From Pseudomonadota bacterium (GTDB lineage: Bacteria; Pseudomonadota; Gammaproteobacteria; Xanthomonadales; Xanthomonadaceae): a stretch of DNA of 42,122 bases. Below the pieces are notes generated by a model. That model worked only from the letters and a program-made list of their open reading frames with translations, was not told the DNA's origin and ran no database searches. Location of the stretch: contig JAEZCF010000143.1 in NCBI GenBank assembly GCA_023430045.1, forward strand, positions 1-42,122. Reading direction: 5' to 3'. A program made the position numbers and the translations under genes. Shown here in pieces: positions 22,778 to 31,272 of the stretch. Each line of letters starts with the position of its first letter. Position 1 is the first letter of the stretch.

Positions 22778-23707
22778 TCACACGCCCAGCCGGTGGCGCA
22801 GGTAATGCTCCACGTCCACCGTTTCAATGCCGTTGCGGGCGTTGAAGGTGCTGGACGCGTCCCACCACATGCCATCGCCTGATGCGAACGCGGCGCGGTA
22901 ACGGGTCATCACGTCGGTGGGCGCACGCGCGAGATCGGCCCGCAGTTGGTCCAGGGTCATGAGCGTCCTCTGGAACGTCTGCCCCGTAACCCGCTCAATG
23001 ACGTCGGCCAGTTCTCCATAGGAAAGGGTATCGCCGGCGACAAACACGACTTCGTTGGCGATCCGCGGCTGCGCCAGCAGAATTTCCGTGGTGAGCCTGC
23101 CGATGTCTTCCGGTGTGGTGACCGTGACTTTCGTCTCCCATGTGCCCAGTCCATGGATTGTCCTCGCCGCCAGGTCCACCACGTCGAATGCCGGCTCGAA
23201 CAGGAAGCTGGTGAACATGCCGGTGGAAACGATTACCCACTCGGTCCGCTGCTGGGCGCGCAGCAGTTGCCGCACGTCGTACTGCTCATCGAATACGGGC
23301 TGGCCGCTGCCGCGACCCACCACGTCGTAGTCGACGCCGAACTGCCACGGAAAGTAGCGCTCGACATCGGCGTTCAGGGCCGCCTGCGTGACCCTGAGCT
23401 GCGTGCCAGGCCCGGCCACGAAGCCGGTGCAGTTGATCACTGTCCGATAGCGCTCGAACAGTCCCTCCAGCGCGCTGGACTCGCCGGCCAGATCGAAGCC
23501 GATGACCTCCACGCCAAGATGCTGCAGCGCCTCGACCGTGCGCACGGCCTGCGGATCGAAGCTGGAAAGAGTGCCTGGCGATACCACGACCGTGATTGTA
23601 CGGGAGGGAGAGGAGACACGCGGCGCCAGCGCACGCAGCACGGCCATGCCGAGCTGACCCGCGCCGAGCACCAGCAGATCGCGACGACCTGGTTGTTCAT
23701 GGGACAT
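22778..23707 (-). CDS. NmrA-like NAD(P)-binding oxidoreductase (isoflavone reductase-like)
   Basis: The product is a 309-residue atypical short-chain dehydrogenase. The dinucleotide motif LLVLGAGQLGMAVL is at the N-terminus after MSHEQPGRRD. The middle has VINCTGFVAGPGTQL and VERYFPWQFGVDYD, and the latter matches the NmrA/isoflavone-reductase substrate region. VTVTTPEDIGRLTTEIL and VVFVAGDTLSYGELADVI are the usual C-terminal features. ATG 23707 has AGGAAAT eight bases upstream; the open frame upstream of it has no such site. It is divergent from a LysR gene, which probably regulates it, and reads towards the tetR operator region. It may reduce a small-molecule substrate or act as a redox sensor; I cannot tell which. 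Confidence 0.85.
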   Translation of the reverse strand: MSHEQPGRRDLLVLGAGQLGMAVLRALAPRVSSPSRTITVVVSPGTLSSFDPQAVRTVEALQHLGVEVIGFDLAGESSALEGLFERYRTVINCTGFVAGPGTQLRVTQAALNADVERYFPWQFGVDYDVVGRGSGQPVFDEQYDVRQLLRAQQRTEWVIVSTGMFTSFLFEPAFDVVDLAARTIHGLGTWETKVTVTTPEDIGRLTTEILLAQPRIANEVVFVAGDTLSYGELADVIERVTGQTFQRTLMTLDQLRADLARAPTDVMTRYRAAFASGDGMWWDASSTFNARNGIETVDVEHYLRHRLGV

Positions 23708-23840
23708 GATGGTTATTTCCTGATTTCGAACTGAAGAGAAGACCCCGCGATTGCGCGGCAGGCCGGGCATCCGGCGCCAGACCGCACGTTTCACCGGTTT
23801 ATCCAGGTGATTACCGGCATCTGCAACGCATCATAGGGCG

Positions 23841-23885
23841 TTCAAAAGAGTGAAAAAGCGCACATCCTCGACTTCACCATTTGAA
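23841..23885. promoter_or_regulatory. Two TTCA-TGAA inverted repeats in the LysR/NmrA intergenic region
   Basis: TTCA-AAAGAG-TGAA (23841-23854) and TTCA-CCATT-TGAA (23873-23885) lie 32 bases apart, start to start, or three helical turns, in the 281-base gap between the divergent genes. They fit the T-N11-A dyads that LysR regulators bind in pairs. No further evidence supports them. Confidence 0.4.
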
Positions 23886-23988
23886 CTTCTGCAATACTGA
23901 TGGCATGCGATCTTCTCGCGGAGCGTCCCGGCATGGGACGGAGCCGCTTGCCGCTCCCCTTTACTTACACGTACCGCAGGCCCACCCG

Positions 23989-24894
23989 ATGGATCGGCTG
24001 CAAGCCATGGAAACATTCGTGCGGGTAGTCGAGGCAGGCAGCTTCCGGCAGGCCGCTGACACGCTGCATGTATTGCCGTCCACGGTGACGCGGAACATCA
24101 AGGATCTTGAATCGCATCTGGGCATCCGGCTGTTGAACCGCACCACCCGCGCGGTGAGCGCCACGGATGCCGGGCTGCGCTACTACGACCGCTGCAAGGC
24201 GATCCTGCGCGACGTGCATGAGGCCGAGGCGCTGGCCACCCAGCGCGCGGCAGCGCTGCGCGGCACGCTGCGGATCGGCACCACCGCTTCGCTGGCCCGC
24301 CATTGCCTCATTCCTGCCGTCCCGGCCTTCGCACGTCGGCATCCACAGATCGATCTGGAAATGCATCTGTCGGATGCCACCGTGGATATTGTCCAGCAGG
24401 GCCTTGACTGTGTGATACGGACGGGGGCACTTCAGAGCTCGCAGCTGGTGGCCCGGCGCATCGGCGGCTTTCACTGGATTATCTGCGGCGCACCCGGCTA
24501 TCTGTCGCGCCACGGCGTGCCAACGAGCCTGCAGATGCTCGCACAGCACGTCGCTGTCGGTTATATGGGCGGGGGCACAGCGCGCGTGGCCGACTGGACG
24601 TTCCGTGTTGGGGGGAGCGACCTGACCATCGCCCTGAAGCAAGGAATCTGCGTCAACGATACCGAGGCTTACGTGGAAGCCGGTATCGCCGGCCTGGGCC
24701 TGATCAGGGCAGCGAGCTACATGGTGCGCGAGCATCTGGCGGCAGGCAGACTGATACGCGTGCTGGAGAACGCTCCTTCGGCGCAGGAACCCGTTTCACT
24801 GCTGTACCCGCACAGCCGGCATCTTTCCCCGGTCGCCCGTGCCTTCATTGACTGGAGCAGCGCGCTTGTCTCCGAGACGTCAAGCGGATGGTGA
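23989..24894 (+). CDS. LysR-family transcriptional regulator
   Basis: This is a 301-residue regulator with a winged helix-turn-helix at about 1-60 (MDRLQAMETFVRVVEAGSFRQAAD, VLPSTVTRNIKDLESHLGIRLLNRTTR). A type 2 periplasmic-binding-like effector domain follows (LRIGTTASLARHCLIPAVPAF onward), with VNDTEAYVEAGIAGLGLI typical of the CrgA/DsdC-type group. ATG 23989 begins the conserved MDRLQAM start; the frame extends upstream by 36 residues with no LysR character. It is transcribed away from the NmrA-like gene with a shared 281-base region, the classic LysR arrangement, so that gene is its likely target. The effector is unknown. Confidence 0.92.
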   Translation: MDRLQAMETFVRVVEAGSFRQAADTLHVLPSTVTRNIKDLESHLGIRLLNRTTRAVSATDAGLRYYDRCKAILRDVHEAEALATQRAAALRGTLRIGTTASLARHCLIPAVPAFARRHPQIDLEMHLSDATVDIVQQGLDCVIRTGALQSSQLVARRIGGFHWIICGAPGYLSRHGVPTSLQMLAQHVAVGYMGGGTARVADWTFRVGGSDLTIALKQGICVNDTEAYVEAGIAGLGLIRAASYMVREHLAAGRLIRVLENAPSAQEPVSLLYPHSRHLSPVARAFIDWSSALVSETSSGW

Positions 24895-25090
24895 TCCGGC
24901 CGCCCATAAGATCGGTCGTAGTGCCAGAGAGAAGTGGCCCACGCACGGATGGCATCACGCGGTTGACGGCCGACGCCGGCGGGCGCGCACCGCACGCCGT
25001 GGCACTGTCACACACTTATGGAACGTGGAAGCCTACAGCCGCCCGCACGGACCAGGCGGCTATCGACTGAACCGACAACGTGTCGCCGCC

Positions 25091-25453
25091 TCAGCGGTAC
25101 TCACGCTCGCAGCGCCGCTCGACCACGCGGTCACCATTTTTCTCCTGCTGACGGCCCTGGATGTTGCGGCCTGCGGCACCGCCGGCCACGGCACCGGCCA
25201 CAGTGGCCAGCTTCTTGCCGTTGCCGCCGCCGACCTGGTTGCCCAGCAGGCCACCGACCACCGCACCCGTGGCGGTACCGGCGACGCGGTTGGAATCCTT
25301 GCTGTTGCGCTGCACTTCCACATTCCGGCATACCACGCGGCTGCCATCATCGAACCGGCGGCCTTCATCGCGGGGGCCATAGCTCTGCGCCGCTGCGCCC
25401 GCCGAAGCGGCCAACAGGGCACCCAGGCAAAGCAGATGAGTGGTCTTTTTCAT
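25091..25453 (-). CDS. Glycine-zipper 2TM-domain envelope protein
   Basis: The product is a 120-residue exported protein. The signal peptide MKKTTHLLCLGALLAASAGAAAQ has no lipobox Cys at the cleavage point, so it is probably soluble or inserted in a membrane rather than lipidated. After a charged stretch with one Cys (RVVCRNVEVQR), the glycine-zipper core GTATGAVVGGLLGNQVGGGNGKKLATVAGAVAGGAAGRNIQ forms two Gly-rich helices, as in SlyB and the rickettsial 17-kDa antigen family. The end is charged (DRVVERRCEREYR). AGGAG precedes ATG 25453, and a hairpin partly covers that site. Such proteins support outer-membrane integrity; a specific job is not known. Confidence 0.85.
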   Translation of the reverse strand: MKKTTHLLCLGALLAASAGAAAQSYGPRDEGRRFDDGSRVVCRNVEVQRNSKDSNRVAGTATGAVVGGLLGNQVGGGNGKKLATVAGAVAGGAAGRNIQGRQQEKNGDRVVERRCEREYR

Positions 25454-25459
25454 GCTGGA

Positions 25460-25488
25460 CTCCTTGCACGTCGAGTACGTGTGGCAAG
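25460..25488 (-). promoter_or_regulatory. Hairpin partly covering the ribosome binding site of the glycine-zipper gene
   Basis: In the mRNA, CTTGC then CAC then ACGT pairs with ACGTGCAAG across the loop ACTCG (window positions 25463-25488), a 9-pair stem with a 3-base bulge. The 3' arm ends in AAG, which is the first half of the Shine-Dalgarno AAGGAG (25460-25465). Melting the stem would free the site, so translation control by temperature or a ligand is possible. Confidence 0.35.
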
Positions 25489-25653
25489 TGTTCCGCGAGG
25501 CCTGCCAACCGCCGGTGAAATTCCGTGCACGGCGCGTCAACATGTTCAAGGCGGCTGCAAAGCGGTTCAGGTAAGAAGAGCGCGAAGCGCGATGGCCAGG
25601 CGCGCTGTCATCGCAGCGTCTGCCTTTACATCGTGCATGACACACTCCAGCAC

Positions 25654-28299
25654 ATGAAAAAGCGCACTCCTCCCCATCCGCCTGCCGCGCCACACGCCGC
25701 CGATGCCTTCATCCGCGTGCGCGGTGCCCGCGAACACAATCTGAAAGACGTCAACGTCGACATCCCGCGCGACGCACTGGTGGTGTTCTCAGGCGTGTCG
25801 GGCTCGGGGAAATCCTCGCTCGCCTTCGGCACGTTGTATGCCGAGGCGCAGCGGCGCTATCTGGAATCGGTGGCGCCCTACGCGCGACGCCTCATCGACC
25901 AGGCCGGCGTGCCGGATGTCGATTCCATCGAAGGCCTGCCGCCTGCCGTTGCTCTGCAGCAGCAGCGCGGCACGGCCAGCGTACGTTCCTCGGTCGGCAG
26001 TGTGACCACGCTGTCCAGCCTGCTGCGCATGCTGTACTCGCGTGCCGGCCACTACCCCGCCAGACAGCCGATGCTGCATGCGGAGGACTTTTCGCCGAAC
26101 ACCACGCAGGGGGCGTGTCCCACCTGCCATGGGCTCGGCCATGTGTATGAGGTCACCGAAGCCTCGATGGTCCCCGATCCGTCGCTGACGATCCGCGAGC
26201 GCGCCATTGCCGCCTGGCCACCTGCCTGGCACGGGCAGAACCTGCGCGACATCCTGGTGACGCTGGGGCATGACGTGGATGTTCCCTGGCGCGACCTGCC
26301 GAAGAAGACCCGCGACTGGATCCTGTTCACCGAGGAGCAGCCGGTCGTGCCCGTCTATCCCGGATTCACTCCCGCCGAAACCCGTCAGGCGCTCAAGCGC
26401 AGGACCGAGCCGGCCTACATGGGCACCTTCAGCGGTGCGCGGCGTTACGTCCTGCATACGTTCGCCACCACGCAGAGTGCGTTGATGAAAAAGCGCGTGG
26501 CGCGCTACATGCTTGGCACCGTGTGCGCCACCTGTGGCGGGCGGCGGCTCAAGCGTGAGTCGCTGTCGGTGACGTTCGCCGGGCGGGATATCGGCTCGCT
26601 CTCGCAGCTGCCGCTGGATGCGATGGCGGAGATTCTGCGACCGGCCGCCGAAGGCCGCTTTGCCCCGCCCGGCAATGCGGACCGTGCGACGCTCAGCCGC
26701 TCGCAGTCTGCCAAGGCGACCGCCCGACGCATCGCGGCCGGTGGCCCGACACACGCCGGCAGCCACGACGTACGACGCACGCCGGTGCTTTCGGAAGAAA
26801 AACGTATCGCGGCGCAACGCCTGGCCCAGAACCTGGTGGAGCGCATCGGTACGCTGCAGGCATTGGGCCTGGGCTACCTGGCGATGGACCGGGCGACGCC
26901 AACCCTGTCCCCGGGGGAGCTGCAGCGACTGCGGCTTGCCACCCAGATCCGTTCCAACCTGTTCGGGGTGGTGTACGTGCTGGACGAGCCCACCGCGGGC
27001 CTGCACCCGGCCGACAGCGAGGCACTGCACGATGCACTGCACGCCCTGCGGCAGGCGGGCAACAGTGTGTTCGTCGTCGAGCACGACCTGGAGATGATGC
27101 GTCGCGCCGACTGGCTGGTGGACGTCGGCCCGGACGCCGGCCAGCATGGCGGCCGCGTGCTGCATAGCGGCCCCCCGGCCGCGCTGGCCGGGGTTCGTGA
27201 CTCACATACGGCACGTTATCTGTTCGACCGCGATCCGCTCGCCCGCCGGCCGCCGCGTCCGGCAAGCGGCTGGCTGGAGCTTTCCGGAATCAGCCGCAAC
27301 AACCTTGACGCCCTTTCAGCCCGTTTTCCGCTGGGAATGCTCACCGCCGTCACCGGGGTCTCCGGATCGGGCAAGTCGAGCCTGGTGAGCCAGGCGCTGG
27401 TGGAACTTCTTGGCCTGCACCTCGGGCATGAGCCGGAACCGGCAGAGAGCGAAGACGATGCCGGCGTGGCGCTGTTCACCCCCATCACCGGTCATATCGC
27501 GGCGGGTGCGGAGGGCATCCGCCGTCTGGTGAACGTCGACCAGAAGCCGATCGGACGCACGCCGCGCTCCAATCTCGCCACGTATACCGGCTTGTTCGAT
27601 CACGTACGCCGGCTGTTCGCGGCTACGAAACAGGCAAAAGCGCGCCGATACGACGCCGGCCGTTTCTCGTTCAACGTCGCCAAGGGCCGCTGCGAAACCT
27701 GTGACGGTGAAGGATCCACCCATGTCGAACTGCTGTTCATGCCCGGCGTCCACGCCCCCTGCCCCACCTGTCATGGCGCCCGCTTCAACGCCAGGACGCT
27801 GGAAGTGCATTACAACGGTAAAAACATCGCAGAGGTACTGCAGATGACCGTGGACGACGCGCTGGCCTTTTTCGCCGACGAAACCGCGGTTCACAGGCCA
27901 CTGGCCCTGCTGCAGGCGATCGGGCTCGGCTATCTGCGCCTGGGCCAGCCCGCGACCGAACTCTCCGGCGGCGAAGCGCAGCGCATCAAGCTGGCCAGCG
28001 AACTGCAGCGCGCGCAACGCGGCCATACCCTGTATGTGCTGGATGAGCCCACCACCGGCCTGCATGCAGCAGACGTGGACAAGCTGATGCACCAGCTGCA
28101 TGGCCTGGTGGACGCGGGCAATACCGTCATCGCGGTGGAGCACGACATGCGCGTGGTCGCCGATGCGGACTGGGTGATCGACATGGGCCCGGGCGCCGGC
28201 GAGCGCGGCGGACGCATCGTCGCGGAGGGGACACCGGCGGACGTGGCATCATGCCGGCACAGCGTCACCGCACGCTACCTTGCCGCCGCGCTTGGCTGA
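25654..28299 (+). CDS. UvrA2-type ABC ATPase lacking the UvrB-binding domain
   Basis: This 881-residue UvrA paralogue belongs to a class linked to DNA damage and drug tolerance (UvrA2/DrrC). Walker A GVSGSGKSS occurs at 47-55 and 568-576. The signature is LSPGE at 418-422 in the first ATPase (normally LSGGE) and LSGGEAQR at 770 in the second. The zinc module CETC (680, 683) with CPTC (703, 706) is intact, and CATC near 291 remains. The stretch between LLRMLYSRAG and GACPTCHGLG (Cys155, Cys158) is only about 25 residues: the roughly 110-residue UvrB-binding domain and the first Cys pair of zinc module 1 are absent. It cannot recruit UvrB in the usual way. ATG 25654 has a weak ribosome site. 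A barstar gene follows at 46 bases. Confidence 0.92.
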   Translation: MKKRTPPHPPAAPHAADAFIRVRGAREHNLKDVNVDIPRDALVVFSGVSGSGKSSLAFGTLYAEAQRRYLESVAPYARRLIDQAGVPDVDSIEGLPPAVALQQQRGTASVRSSVGSVTTLSSLLRMLYSRAGHYPARQPMLHAEDFSPNTTQGACPTCHGLGHVYEVTEASMVPDPSLTIRERAIAAWPPAWHGQNLRDILVTLGHDVDVPWRDLPKKTRDWILFTEEQPVVPVYPGFTPAETRQALKRRTEPAYMGTFSGARRYVLHTFATTQSALMKKRVARYMLGTVCATCGGRRLKRESLSVTFAGRDIGSLSQLPLDAMAEILRPAAEGRFAPPGNADRATLSRSQSAKATARRIAAGGPTHAGSHDVRRTPVLSEEKRIAAQRLAQNLVERIGTLQALGLGYLAMDRATPTLSPGELQRLRLATQIRSNLFGVVYVLDEPTAGLHPADSEALHDALHALRQAGNSVFVVEHDLEMMRRADWLVDVGPDAGQHGGRVLHSGPPAALAGVRDSHTARYLFDRDPLARRPPRPASGWLELSGISRNNLDALSARFPLGMLTAVTGVSGSGKSSLVSQALVELLGLHLGHEPEPAESEDDAGVALFTPITGHIAAGAEGIRRLVNVDQKPIGRTPRSNLATYTGLFDHVRRLFAATKQAKARRYDAGRFSFNVAKGRCETCDGEGSTHVELLFMPGVHAPCPTCHGARFNARTLEVHYNGKNIAEVLQMTVDDALAFFADETAVHRPLALLQAIGLGYLRLGQPATELSGGEAQRIKLASELQRAQRGHTLYVLDEPTTGLHAADVDKLMHQLHGLVDAGNTVIAVEHDMRVVADADWVIDMGPGAGERGGRIVAEGTPADVASCRHSVTARYLAAALG

Positions 28300-28344
28300 T
28301 TCCCGTACTGGCCGGCGTCGCCCGATCCCGCCCTGGAGACCCGC

Positions 28345-28737
28345 ATGCCGCTCATGCTGACCATCGACGGTGCCGCCATCGTCGATATCCCGTCACTGTA
28401 TGCGGAACTCAACCGGGTGTTCATGGAGAACGTGGACTGGACGCTCGGCGAGAGCCTGGATGCACTGGATGACATGCTGTACGGCGGCTACGGCACGCTG
28501 CACGGACATCAGCGTGCCGTGGTCGTGTGGCGCGACGCGCAGGCCAGCCGTGCCGCGCTGGGCACGGCCGCCACACGCCAGTGGCTGCTGCACAAACTGC
28601 AGCAGCCCGGCACCTTCAACACCGCGCTGATCGCCAGGCAGCTCGATGCCCTGGCCGACGGCACCGGACCCACCTACTTCGAACTGATCGAGCAGGTATT
28701 CGCCGACCACCCCGACATCGAGCTGCGCTACGCGTAG
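28345..28737 (+). CDS. Barstar-family ribonuclease inhibitor (orphan)
   Basis: The 130-residue acidic protein fits the barstar fold: the first strand LTIDGAAIVDI, helix 1 SLYAELNRVFM, then VDWTLGESLDALDDMLYGGYG, matching the barnase-binding helix-loop in which the ENLDAL-type motif inserts acidic residues into the nuclease active site. The C-terminal half (FNTALIARQLDALADG) is longer than Bacillus barstar (about 90 residues). GGAG lies upstream of ATG 28345. It begins 46 bases after the UvrA2 gene on the same strand, so the two may be co-transcribed, and it ends six bases before the convergent adhP stop. No barnase-like gene is in the window. It may guard against a nuclease toxin from elsewhere; that is inference. 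Confidence 0.8.
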   Translation: MPLMLTIDGAAIVDIPSLYAELNRVFMENVDWTLGESLDALDDMLYGGYGTLHGHQRAVVVWRDAQASRAALGTAATRQWLLHKLQQPGTFNTALIARQLDALADGTGPTYFELIEQVFADHPDIELRYA

Positions 28738-28743
28738 GCAGGA

Positions 28744-29772
28744 TCAGGCGGCGAAGTCGAGCACCACGCGACCTTCGATCTGGCCCTTGTGCATGCGCGT
28801 GAACACATCGTTGATGTTTTCAAGGCGATCGGTGTGCACCGTGGCCGCGACCTTGCCCTGCTCGGCGAATTCCAGCGATTCCTGCAGGTCCAGGCGGCTG
28901 CCGACAATGGAACCGCGCACCGTCACGCCGTTGAGCACCATGCCGAAGATATCGAGCGGGAACTCACCGGGCGGCAGCCCATTGAGCGATACCGTGCCGC
29001 CGCGACGGACCATGCCCACCGCCTGCTCGAAGGCCTTGGGAGATACCGCGGTCACCAGCGCGCCATGCGCGCCGCCGATTTCCTTCTTCAGGAAGGCCAC
29101 CGGGTCGACGTTGCGCGCATTGACCGTCACGCTCGCGCCCAGACGCGTGGCCAGCGCCAGCTTCGAGTCGTCAACGTCCACGGCGGCGACATTCAGGCCC
29201 ATCGCCTTGGCATACTGCACCGCCATGTGTCCCAGCCCGCCGATGCCGGAGATCACCACCCAGTTGCCGGGGCGGGTATCGGTCATCTTCAGACCCTTGT
29301 AGACGGTCACGCCGGCACACAGGACCGGGGCGATCTCCACGAAGCCGATGTTCTTCGGCAGGTGGCCGACATAGTCGGCATTGGCCAACGCATATTCGGC
29401 GAAGCCACCGTTGACCGAATAGCCGCTGTTCTGCTGCGCTTCGCACAGCGTTTCCCAGCCGCCCAGACAATGCTCGCAGTGCCCGCAGGCCGAATACAGC
29501 CAGGGAATGCCGACCCGGTCGCCTTCCTTGATGTGCTTGACGCCCTCGCCGACCGCCACCACGTGGCCAACCCCTTCGTGGCCGGGAATGAAAGGCGGAT
29601 TCGGCTTGACCGGCCAGTCGCCTTCCACCGCGTGCAGGTCGGTATGGCAGACGCCGCAGGCCTCGATCTTGACCAGGATGTCGCCCGCGGCGGGACGCGG
29701 GACCACGACTTCCTCGATCACCAATGGCTTGCCGAATTCACGGACAACAGCCGCTTTCATGGTTCTGTTCAT
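28744..29772 (-). CDS. adhP: Zinc-dependent alcohol dehydrogenase, AdhP type
   Basis: AdhP oxidises primary alcohols to aldehydes with NAD, or runs in reverse. The 342-residue MDR protein shows catalytic zinc ligands Cys42 and His65 (GHEGVGH) with Cys152 in LCAGVTVYKG. The structural zinc is at Cys96, 99, 102 and 110 (ACGHCEHCLGGWETLC), and the Rossmann motif GIGGLGHMAVQYAK is at 176-189. The end GRVVLDFAA is typical. I chose ATG 29772 because GAGGAAA precedes it; an internal ATG four codons on gives MKAAVVREFG, as in many homologues. It lies 47 bases after the aldehyde dehydrogenase stop on the same strand and likely shares its transcript, giving a linked alcohol-aldehyde-acid pathway. Confidence 0.93.
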   Translation of the reverse strand: MNRTMKAAVVREFGKPLVIEEVVVPRPAAGDILVKIEACGVCHTDLHAVEGDWPVKPNPPFIPGHEGVGHVVAVGEGVKHIKEGDRVGIPWLYSACGHCEHCLGGWETLCEAQQNSGYSVNGGFAEYALANADYVGHLPKNIGFVEIAPVLCAGVTVYKGLKMTDTRPGNWVVISGIGGLGHMAVQYAKAMGLNVAAVDVDDSKLALATRLGASVTVNARNVDPVAFLKKEIGGAHGALVTAVSPKAFEQAVGMVRRGGTVSLNGLPPGEFPLDIFGMVLNGVTVRGSIVGSRLDLQESLEFAEQGKVAATVHTDRLENINDVFTRMHKGQIEGRVVLDFAA

Positions 29773-29819
29773 TGTGTTTCCTCAGGCAGGGAGACGAAAT
29801 GGCGTGCGCTGGATACCGC

Positions 29820-31208
29820 TCAGAACGCGCCGTCGATATCGGTCACGGCGATCAGCTTGTGATTGACGAATTCCTTGATGCCCAGCCCCACCAGCTCACG
29901 TCCATACCCCGAACGGCGCACACCACCGAACGGCAGGTCCGCCGCCACGCCGGTGGGATGGTTGATGTAGACCATGCCGGTGGAGATCTGCTTCGCCACC
30001 TCGGTACCGTGAGCGATGTCGCGGGTGAATACCGAACCGCCGAGCCCGAACGGGCTGTCGTTGGCGATGCGGATCGCGTCCGCCTCGTCGCGGGCGCGGA
30101 TCACCTGCGATACGGGACCGAAGAACTCCCAGCGATATGCCGGATTGTCCTCGGCCATGCTCAGCAGGACCGGCTGGAAGAAGGCACCGCTGTCCGGAAC
30201 CTCGGCACCGATGACCTCGACGCTGGCACCATGCGCCACGGCCTCGGCCAGCTGGGCCTTCAGGTCATCCACCGCGCCCTGCGAGGACAGCGGTGCCAGG
30301 GTGGTGGCCGGGTCTGCCGGATCGCCGGCCTTGAGCTCGGCAACACCCTGCCGATACTTTGCCAGGAAGGCGTCATACACCTCGTCCACCACGATGATCC
30401 GCTTGGACGAGCAGCACACCTGGCCGGCATTCCAGTGCCGACCGATCACCGCCCAGCGGGCCGCCTTGTCCAGGTCCGCATCGGCCAGCACCACGAAGGC
30501 ATCAGCACCACCCAGCTCCATCGTGGACTTCTTCAGCGCGTTGCCGGCCTGTGCGGCAACCACGGCGCCGGCGCCTTCCGAGCCGGTCAGCGCAACGCCC
30601 TGCACGCGCGGATCCTCGATGATCGCCTTGACCTGCGCACGGTTGGCATAGAGGTTGGTGAAGCCACCCTCCGGCAACCCCGCCTCGCGAAACAGCGCCT
30701 CGAACGTTGCCGCGCACTGCGGCACGTTGGACGCATGCTTGAGAATCAGCACATTGCCTGCGGCCAGCTGCGGCGCGGCAATGCGCACGATCTGGTAGTA
30801 CGGGAAATTCCAGGGCTCGATCGCCAGCAGGATTCCCTGCGGTTCGTGCTCCACCCAGGCCTCGGTATAGGACGGATGCTTGCTCGGCAGCTTTTCCGGC
30901 GCCAGCAGGGTGGCGGCGTTGTCCACGTAGTATTCCAGGATCTGCGCCGACAGCTCCACTTCGGCTTCCGCTTCGGCGCGCACCTTGCCCATTTCCAGCG
31001 TCAGCAACGCAGCGTAGTCGGCCTGCCGCTCGCGCAGCAGCGCGGCGGCCCGGCGCAGCACCTGGGTGCGTTCATCGAAGCCTGCATTCTTCCAGCGCTC
31101 GAAGGCCGACTGCGCGCGGTCAAGGGTCTGCGCCACCTCGGCATCGGTGGCGTCGGGGAAGGTCTTCACGACCTGGCCGGTGTACGGATTGGTAGTAGCG
31201 TATGCCAT
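29820..31208 (-). CDS. NAD(P)-dependent succinate-semialdehyde dehydrogenase (Sad/YneI-like)
   Basis: This 462-residue aldehyde dehydrogenase resembles E. coli Sad (YneI), also 462 residues. It would oxidise succinate semialdehyde or related aldehydes to the acid. The catalytic Cys is 265 in NAGQVCCSSKR, the general-base Glu is 231 in MELGGADAF, LLAIEPWNFPYYQ at 127-139 forms the oxyanion and substrate tunnel, and GSEGAG at 209-214 binds the cofactor. AGGA lies upstream of ATG 31208. A run of nine G (31235-31243) lies 27 bases upstream. The gene sits 64 bases after pntB and 47 bases before adhP on one strand, so a common transcript is plausible. The true aldehyde substrate is inferred from length and motif resemblance. 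Confidence 0.9.
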   Translation of the reverse strand: MAYATTNPYTGQVVKTFPDATDAEVAQTLDRAQSAFERWKNAGFDERTQVLRRAAALLRERQADYAALLTLEMGKVRAEAEAEVELSAQILEYYVDNAATLLAPEKLPSKHPSYTEAWVEHEPQGILLAIEPWNFPYYQIVRIAAPQLAAGNVLILKHASNVPQCAATFEALFREAGLPEGGFTNLYANRAQVKAIIEDPRVQGVALTGSEGAGAVVAAQAGNALKKSTMELGGADAFVVLADADLDKAARWAVIGRHWNAGQVCCSSKRIIVVDEVYDAFLAKYRQGVAELKAGDPADPATTLAPLSSQGAVDDLKAQLAEAVAHGASVEVIGAEVPDSGAFFQPVLLSMAEDNPAYRWEFFGPVSQVIRARDEADAIRIANDSPFGLGGSVFTRDIAHGTEVAKQISTGMVYINHPTGVAADLPFGGVRRSGYGRELVGLGIKEFVNHKLIAVTDIDGAF

Positions 31209-31272
31209 GGTTCCTGCTCCGTTACATGTGTGTTGGGGGGGGGAGAAAAGCGTCCTGTGCCGTGCAGCCGGC

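Noticed and set aside
28300..28743. Barnase-type toxin paired with the barstar gene
   Set aside because: Neither strand around 28300-28743 offers a separate frame with ribonuclease motifs; both neighbours are identified genes.
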